Source: SAR324 cluster bacterium
Lineage (GTDB): Bacteria; Bdellovibrionota; UBA2361; JAAZON01
NCBI GenBank assembly: GCA_012797725.1
Contig: JAAZON010000230.1
Coordinates: 1 to 13,516 of the forward strand
Reading direction: 5' to 3'
Length of the DNA: 13,516 nt
The position numbers were made by a program, and so were the translations under genes. This document shows, piece after piece, positions 9,609-13,516 of this stretch (position 1 is its first letter; every line of letters begins with the position of its first letter). A model generated the notes under the pieces. The model worked only from the letters and a program-made list of their open reading frames with translations, made no database searches and had not been told where the DNA came from.

Positions 9609-10296
9609 TTTGAATACCGCCAAAGATCTGAACAAGTGCCGCGAAAATCCGGAACATAGTCTTAAACAGATTAACAACGCCAAGAGACCCAGCAGAAACC
9701 CATGATGCCAGAAAGAAGAAAATTGCGGCACTTATAAGGATCACATACAGGATGCCAACAAAGTATCCACCATTCAGCTGAGAAAAGTCACTCTGGTGAG
9801 GGCTTATAGTTTTTGTATTGAGATATAGATCAGCCCCATAACCAAGGCCAGTAATTAATACAGCTATGTGGTGTACGGAGCGCCAATTAATCAGTGCTAT
9901 TGTGAGTGTAAGCAAAGTGAAAAGCGGGAAGAAGTAAGGAGCAAGTGAAATGAAGGCATTATAGGGAGCAGTCTCTTTTGTGTATTCATACTCAAAAAAT
10001 CCATCGTCCTGCCCCACTTTAAGTTTTTTTGGCTTGTTGCCAAGAAGGCCAGAGAGAACTTTGTGATTAAGTTCATGAAGGAAAACAGCCAGACGCCCTG
10101 TAATTAGGATTGAACTACTCACATAGCCAAGGGCACCTCCCAAAACAAAATAGGTCCAATTTCTAAGGAGATGATCCCCTGAGAAAATTGTAGGAACAAG
10201 CAACAGGAGAAGTCCGTTTAAAATCAAAAGAAAGAAGAGGGAAAGGAAAAATACGAGACCACCCACTTTCTCTTGAGGCTTTTCTTTCTTTCCCAT
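9595..10296 (-). CDS. Membrane metalloprotease-like protein, M50B-type (HELNH)
   Basis: The 233-residue protein has about five to six hydrophobic segments: 13-36, 48-66, 112-134, 141-156, 178-198 and a moderate one at 205-228. HELNH (74-78) fits the zinc-binding HExxH motif and lies at the end of a membrane segment, as in M50-family proteases. Downstream, GLGYGADLYLN (150-160) and QSDF (168-171) supply candidate third zinc ligands (Asp156 or Asp170). The segment YNAFISLAPYFFPLF (112-126) resembles the motif region after the catalytic helix of M50B-like proteins. No PDZ domain is present. The start ATG has no Shine-Dalgarno sequence. The gene converges on and overlaps the preceding plus-strand gene by 14 bases. 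The substrate is unknown and protease activity is inferred from motifs only. Confidence 0.7.
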   Translation of the reverse strand: MGKKEKPQEKVGGLVFFLSLFFLLILNGLLLLLVPTIFSGDHLLRNWTYFVLGGALGYVSSSILITGRLAVFLHELNHKVLSGLLGNKPKKLKVGQDDGFFEYEYTKETAPYNAFISLAPYFFPLFTLLTLTIALINWRSVHHIAVLITGLGYGADLYLNTKTISPHQSDFSQLNGGYFVGILYVILISAAIFFFLASWVSAGSLGVVNLFKTMFRIFAALVQIFGGIQISIP

Positions 10297-10457
10297 AGTT
10301 AAAGACTAAGTATAAACAAATACAAGCAAAGAATAGCTTATATCTATTAAGAAGGAAAAGGGGAGTATGTTGGTGTGAGTAAATGAAAGAATGAGAGACA
10401 TATCCCACTCCGCAGGCCTTTCCTACAAAGCAGCCGCAGGCGTGGAAGAAGAAAGAA

Positions 10458-10557
10458 GGATCTTGACAACTCTCGTCCGCTAGGGCTCCCAGTATCAGCT
10501 TACGGCTGAGCAGCGAAGTGTTTCGGGATAGACGCGTAGCACCCTCACTGCGACATA
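10458..10557 (-). rRNA. Degenerate or divergent 5S rRNA-like sequence, orphan
   Basis: Read on the minus strand, the stretch contains, in order and with near-canonical spacing, CTATCCCGAAACAC (compare CCCATCCCGAACxC of loop C), GCCGTAAGCTGATACTGGGAG (split here as GCCGTAAGC and TGATACTGGGAG; compare GCCGTAGCGCCGATGGTAG in E. coli), and CGAGAGT (loop E/helix V side). The distance from CGAGAG to the GATAC block equals that in E. coli, and the middle is about 3 bases shorter. Against a functional 5S, the two ends do not form the expected closing helix I, and the GAAG of loop C is replaced. No 16S, 23S or tRNA is adjacent. It may be a relic, a divergent orphan copy, or another structured RNA. Confidence 0.4.
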
Positions 10558-10568
10558 AAAAGCGCCTT

Positions 10569-10586
10569 AGCAATCTCCAAATTGCT
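10569..10586 (-). other. Small hairpin upstream of the 5S-like sequence
   Basis: AGCAAT-6 bases-ATTGCT forms a perfect 6-bp stem. On the minus strand it is followed after AAGGCGC by five T residues. It could be a weak terminator for transcripts coming from the interrupted frame and the phosphoglycerate kinase-like gene, but the stem is AT-rich and the T-run is displaced. Confidence 0.25.
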
Positions 10587-10635
10587 TATCTTATATTTAC
10601 CTTTTGCGATTCGATTCTTTAATGAGAGGACTTTT

Positions 10636-10857
10636 TTATGCCTTAGCGAATTTAACTGCTTTGCGAATTTTTTGGAGGTCTTCTGTGGATCCATCATATG
10701 TACAGCTACCATTAGTCATAAGAGCTTCTGACGTCCATTCCAAAGCGTCTTGGGGGTGTTAGTAAGTCTCAGGAATCCATTTGAGACCAGGAAAGTCTGC
10801 TATGCATGGGAGATCGTCAAAAAAAATAGAAAGCTTTATATCTGGAGGCTCTTTTAC
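10636..10857 (-). pseudogene. Interrupted coding-like frame downstream of the pgk-like gene
   Basis: On the minus strand, from the last base of the pgk-like gene onward, a frame of 73 codons reads like protein except for a single TAA at 10759-10761 (codon 33). Before the stop it reads KEPPDIKLSIFFDDLPCIA and DFPGLKWIPETY. After it comes HPQDALEWTSEALM, then TNGSCTYDGSTEDLQKI, then RKAVKFAKA and a final TAA at 10636-10638. A single C-to-T change (CAA to TAA) would explain the interruption. The frame has no convincing ATG start. It is open back into the 3' end of the neighbouring gene, where only a TTG offers itself. It may be the remnant of a gene whose 5' part was lost. I do not recognise the family. 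Confidence 0.4.
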
Positions 10858-12041
10858 TATTTTTCGCTCAACGCACGAAGTCCAGATAGAGTACGACCCT
10901 GACAAAGGACAGTGAAAGAACTTGAACTAGAAGAAATCAAATCAAACTTATGACTTAGTTCAAGTTCAGCAATGGCCCGCTCCACGCTCTTCCCACAGGC
11001 CACCTTGTAACCTGTTGAGGCAGATACAGCCTCAACAATGCTTTGGCTTCCCTTGGAGAATTCTTCAGTTTCTGAAGCTCCCGCACTACCGTACCAAAAC
11101 GTACTGTCAGAGTATTTTATGACTTCCTGAAACAGCGCTATACTTGCTGGGCCAATGTCGAGTGCCATTGTATCTGCTGGAATTTCAAGTGACGGCACTG
11201 GCCTCGCAAAGGCAGCTGCACCAAGAGAGGGTGCAACTATGAAGTCAACAGGAAGATACACCTTGCAATCTCTCCTTGCTAAGATGCCCAACAGTTCAAG
11301 CGCCCTGCCAATTAGGTCTTTTTCGAATACAGATCTACCTACCTGTAGACCCTGTGCTGCAAGAAATGTATTGGCAAGGCCACCGGTAATGATCATTTTG
11401 TCCGCCCTTTGGGCCAAGCTAAACATGAGATCAATTTTACTTGAAAATTTTAGGCCTCCAAATATGCATAATAAGGGCCTTTTGGTTTTAAATATCAGCG
11501 CCTCGAATGCTTTATATTCATTTTCTATATTAAGCCCTGCAGCTTTCACCTGGAAAAGAGACGGCAGATTCTGCATTGAAGCGTAGGGCATTGCAGATGA
11601 TTCAAAGGCATCATTTACGAAAATCTCTCCAAATTGTGACAAGTATACGGCAAAAGAGGGGTCATTACTTTCCTCACCTGGGAACATGAAGAGATTTTCT
11701 AACATCGCAACCTGACCAGGTTTAATTGTCTTAATGGCTTGGTCGTTGTCAGGATTGCCAAGATTAGGGAAGAAAGAAATGTCAGATCCCAACAAACTAG
11801 AAAAAGATCTGATAGATTGGGCCAAGGATAAAGGGTTGTCAGCAACTTTTGCTCTTGAATGAGGCAAAATCACAACGGATGCCCCGTCTTTTAGCAGCTG
11901 AGATACTGAACTGAAGGACTGCTTTAACCTTTGAGCCTCATAAGAATCTTTGCCTAAGTTTCCTATGCTTGGTATGTCGAGAGCAATAAGAACCCTCTTT
12001 CCCTTAACGTCTATGTCACTGAGATATTTTAATCTTTCCAT
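10857..12041 (-). CDS. Phosphoglycerate kinase family protein, probably catalytically inactive paralogue
   Basis: The 394-residue protein has the length and full two-domain layout of Pgk, which makes ATP and 3-phosphoglycerate from 1,3-bisphosphoglycerate in glycolysis. Matching landmarks include KGKRVLIALD (13-22), FVNDAF (141-146), GGLKFSSKI (195-203, both phosphate-contacting Lys kept), ITGGLANTFLAAQG (218-231), PVDFIVA and DIGPAS (295-300). Many signatures are replaced: RVDFNVP is ALDIPSI (20-26), ENxRF is ENLFMF (115-120), AHRxHAS is SAMPYAS (149-155), WNGPMG is WYGSAG (316-321), GGGDT is ACGKS (348-352), and STGGGAS is a serine run (370-375) plus F. The substrate-binding Arg residues and glycine-rich nucleotide loops are thus lost, so it is probably a pseudoenzyme. 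I used the ATG at 12041. A frame extension to 12146 would add 35 unconserved residues and overlap the divergent gene. Confidence 0.85.
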   Translation of the reverse strand: MERLKYLSDIDVKGKRVLIALDIPSIGNLGKDSYEAQRLKQSFSSVSQLLKDGASVVILPHSRAKVADNPLSLAQSIRSFSSLLGSDISFFPNLGNPDNDQAIKTIKPGQVAMLENLFMFPGEESNDPSFAVYLSQFGEIFVNDAFESSAMPYASMQNLPSLFQVKAAGLNIENEYKAFEALIFKTKRPLLCIFGGLKFSSKIDLMFSLAQRADKMIITGGLANTFLAAQGLQVGRSVFEKDLIGRALELLGILARRDCKVYLPVDFIVAPSLGAAAFARPVPSLEIPADTMALDIGPASIALFQEVIKYSDSTFWYGSAGASETEEFSKGSQSIVEAVSASTGYKVACGKSVERAIAELELSHKFDLISSSSSSFTVLCQGRTLSGLRALSEK

Positions 12042-12063
12042 TTTCACATCACTGAGAAATAGT

Positions 12064-12091
12064 AGTGTATAAGATTTGCAGTATTGTGCAA
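12064..12091 (-). promoter_or_regulatory. Candidate promoter of the pgk-like gene
   Basis: On the minus strand TTGCAC (plus 12086-12091) is separated by 16 bases from TACACT (plus 12064-12069), a partial match to -35/-10 consensus. It lies just upstream of the ATG at 12041. A short dyad TTGCA-6 bases-TGCAA (12076-12091) overlaps the -35. Spacing is reasonable but the hexamers are only partial matches. Confidence 0.3.
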
Positions 12092-12097
12092 GGGACT

Positions 12098-12126
12098 TTG
12101 TGGTCTTTATCATTCTTCGATAAATT
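12098..12126 (+). promoter_or_regulatory. Candidate promoter of the AspT/YidE-type transporter
   Basis: TTGTGG (12098-12103) and TAAATT (12121-12126) are 17 bases apart. Transcription would begin at or within a few bases of the ATG at 12131, giving a leaderless or near-leaderless mRNA, consistent with the missing Shine-Dalgarno sequence. The match to consensus is partial. Confidence 0.25.
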
Positions 12127-12130
12127 AATA

Positions 12131-13516
12131 ATGAGCATATTTGCAAGTGATGTCTTTGTGGTATTATTCTTGATACTTGTCCTTGGCTTTGCGCTTGGGC
12201 GGTACAAAGTTAAGGGCGTATCTCTGGGCACGGCTGGTGTTCTATTTAGTGCATTGATCTTTGGTCACTTCGGATTCCATATTCCCAAAGAAATAATGGA
12301 AATGGGTCTTCTTCTCTTCGTCTATGCAGTTGGCCTGCAGGCAGGGCCACACTTCTTTAGGAATTTCAGAAGAGTCGGTATGCATTTCTTTGTCGTAATC
12401 TTGGTGAGCATTATTTCAGGAACTATTGCAGCTATTCTTGTAGGTTGGTACCTCAATTTAAGAGCGGATCTTACGGTGGGTATTCTTACAGGTGCTTTGA
12501 CCAATACACCTGCTTTGGCATCGGCTATCGATGTTGTGACACGGCAAGGTTTAGGTCAAGGAAGTATGGTATCAGTCGGATATGGTATCGCCTATCCATT
12601 TAGCATGCTTGGAGTTGTGCTTCTGATGCAATGGCTTCCAAGACTTCTGGCCAAGGATCTGCCTTCTGAAGAGGCAAAATGGAAGGCCGAATCGTTACAA
12701 GAATACCCCAGTCTCATGGCCAAGCAGTTTCTTATTACAAATTCAAATTGTGATGGAAAAACAATTCGCGAATTAAACCCTGGACGTATGTGCGATGCAA
12801 ATATTTCAAGGCTTCGTCGGGGAAACGATATTTTTACGGTGAAGCCAGAGACCGTGTTAAAGTGTGGTGACATAGTCCGGGCTGTTGGCTCATTAAAAGA
12901 GCTGGATCTATTGAGGGTGCTTTTTGGAGAGGAAACGGATATTTCGATGGATCTTAATCAGAACATTGTGAGTGTGGATATTGAAGTTAGTGATGATTCT
13001 ATCAGTCTAAAAACTCTAGGAGAACTTCATGTTTTGGAGAAATATGGAGTAATAATAACAAGACTTAGGAGAGGAGATGTTGAGTTTTCGCCAAATGGGA
13101 ATACGGTTTTATTGTTGGGAGATCAGCTTCGTATTGTTGGGGAACGTTCGGCTGTTGATGATTTTATCAACTTAATTGGAAGAGATGAAAGCCGATTGGA
13201 TGAGACTACAATGTTGCCCTTTTTGCTTGGGCTTCTTTTGGGAGTTGCAGCAGGAAATATACCATTTCCTCTGCCTGGTGGTATGTCGATTCGATTAGGT
13301 GGGGCAGGGGGAGTTTTTCTTGTTAGTTTGGGGCTAAGCCATTATGGATCTGTTGGACGCTTTGGTTTCTTTGTGCCACAAGCTGCCAAAAACTTTTCGA
13401 GAGAATTTGGCTTAATGCTTTTTCTTGCAGGAGCTGGAACCATAGCAGGAGCCCAATTCTTCGAAGTTCTCATGGAGCAGGGTATTGCCTTGTTTATCGG
13501 TGGTGCCTTTGTTACT
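12131..13516 (+). CDS. AspT/YidE-family transporter with two TrkA_C (RCK_C) domains, 3'-truncated by the window edge
   Basis: The frame is open from the ATG at 12131 to the window end, giving 462 residues without a stop. Family members are around 550-560 residues, so about the last 90-100 are missing. Residues 1-170 form the first Asp-Al_Ex membrane domain, with LLLFVYAVGLQAGP (60-73) and TGALTNTPALA (120-130). Residues about 197-265 and 277-348 are two consecutive soluble TrkA_C (RCK_C) domains, typical regulatory ligand-binding modules, with GDIVRAVG and GDQLRIVGE near their ends. Residues 360 onward begin the second membrane domain (LLGLLLGVAAGNIPFP, SLGLSHYG, FLAGAGTIAGAQF). AspT itself exchanges aspartate for alanine; YidE-type relatives are uncharacterised, so the substrate here cannot be named. 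It is divergent from the pgk-like gene with 89 bases between the start codons. Confidence 0.9.
   Translation, partial: MSIFASDVFVVLFLILVLGFALGRYKVKGVSLGTAGVLFSALIFGHFGFHIPKEIMEMGLLLFVYAVGLQAGPHFFRNFRRVGMHFFVVILVSIISGTIAAILVGWYLNLRADLTVGILTGALTNTPALASAIDVVTRQGLGQGSMVSVGYGIAYPFSMLGVVLLMQWLPRLLAKDLPSEEAKWKAESLQEYPSLMAKQFLITNSNCDGKTIRELNPGRMCDANISRLRRGNDIFTVKPETVLKCGDIVRAVGSLKELDLLRVLFGEETDISMDLNQNIVSVDIEVSDDSISLKTLGELHVLEKYGVIITRLRRGDVEFSPNGNTVLLLGDQLRIVGERSAVDDFINLIGRDESRLDETTMLPFLLGLLLGVAAGNIPFPLPGGMSIRLGGAGGVFLVSLGLSHYGSVGRFGFFVPQAAKNFSREFGLMLFLAGAGTIAGAQFFEVLMEQGIALFIGGAFVT

Noticed and set aside
10163..10573. Open frame of 136 codons on the minus strand, overlapping the start of the metalloprotease gene
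   Set aside because: It covers the 5S-like sequence and part of a well-supported gene in another frame. Its translation shows no domain and has a Cys/Arg/Ser-rich composition typical of noncoding frames.
10600..10620. GATTCGATTC resembling a tRNA T-loop
   Set aside because: No flanking 5-bp T-arm stem, no acceptor stem and no anticodon arm at the right distance on either strand.
11155..11586. Open frame of 143 codons on the plus strand
   Set aside because: It lies opposite the pgk-like gene, which has end-to-end family similarity. No motif or ribosome binding site supports the opposite frame.
12042..12146. N-terminal extension of the pgk-like protein by 35 residues
   Set aside because: Pgk proteins normally begin close to the KGKRVL motif as with the ATG at 12041. 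The extension is unconserved in character and would overlap the divergent transporter gene and its likely promoter.

Overview
The window is bacterial chromosome, densely coded on both strands and moderately AT-rich by eye. Two predicted lipoproteins, a LysM-like domain protein, nucleotide-sugar enzymes and a polytopic GT-C-like membrane protein suggest a bacterium with an elaborate, probably diderm, envelope. The sequence does not let me name a phylum. Several genes have no recognisable Shine-Dalgarno sequence, while others have a clear one.

Region 1 (1-4668, + strand) is one compact operon of nucleotide-sugar genes. It holds the 3' part of rmlB, then rmlD (dTDP-L-rhamnose branch), a single-domain mannose-1-phosphate guanylyltransferase, gmd, and an rmd-like reductase (GDP-D-rhamnose branch). 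Gaps run from 1 to 18 bases. The operon could therefore supply both enantiomers of activated rhamnose for an O-antigen, capsule or other surface glycan. No glycosyltransferase, rmlA or rmlC lies inside the window, and the operon enters from the left edge.

Region 2 (4669-4906) is a convergent intergenic gap. It contains a 111-base element bounded by a perfect 14-bp inverted repeat with a second 9-bp inverted repeat nested inside, which resembles a miniature mobile element.

Region 3 (4907-10296) holds envelope-type genes of little-known function. They are a LysM-like lipoprotein (-), a large GT-C-like membrane protein (+), a small lipoprotein (-), a soluble helical protein ending in a carboxypeptidase-regulatory-like beta-sandwich domain (+), and an M50B-like membrane metalloprotease with HELNH (-). 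The last two overlap tail to tail by 14 bases.

Region 4 (10297-10856) has no intact gene. It carries a stretch on the minus strand whose order of motifs matches 5S rRNA but without a convincing closing helix. It also carries a 73-codon coding-like frame interrupted by one TAA just downstream of the next gene.

Region 5 (10857-12041, minus) encodes a full-length phosphoglycerate kinase homologue in which most substrate-binding and nucleotide-binding signature residues are replaced. It is probably a pseudoenzyme and is the most unusual gene here. Divergent from it, and running off the right edge (12131-13516), is an AspT/YidE-type transporter with two cytoplasmic TrkA_C (RCK_C) domains.
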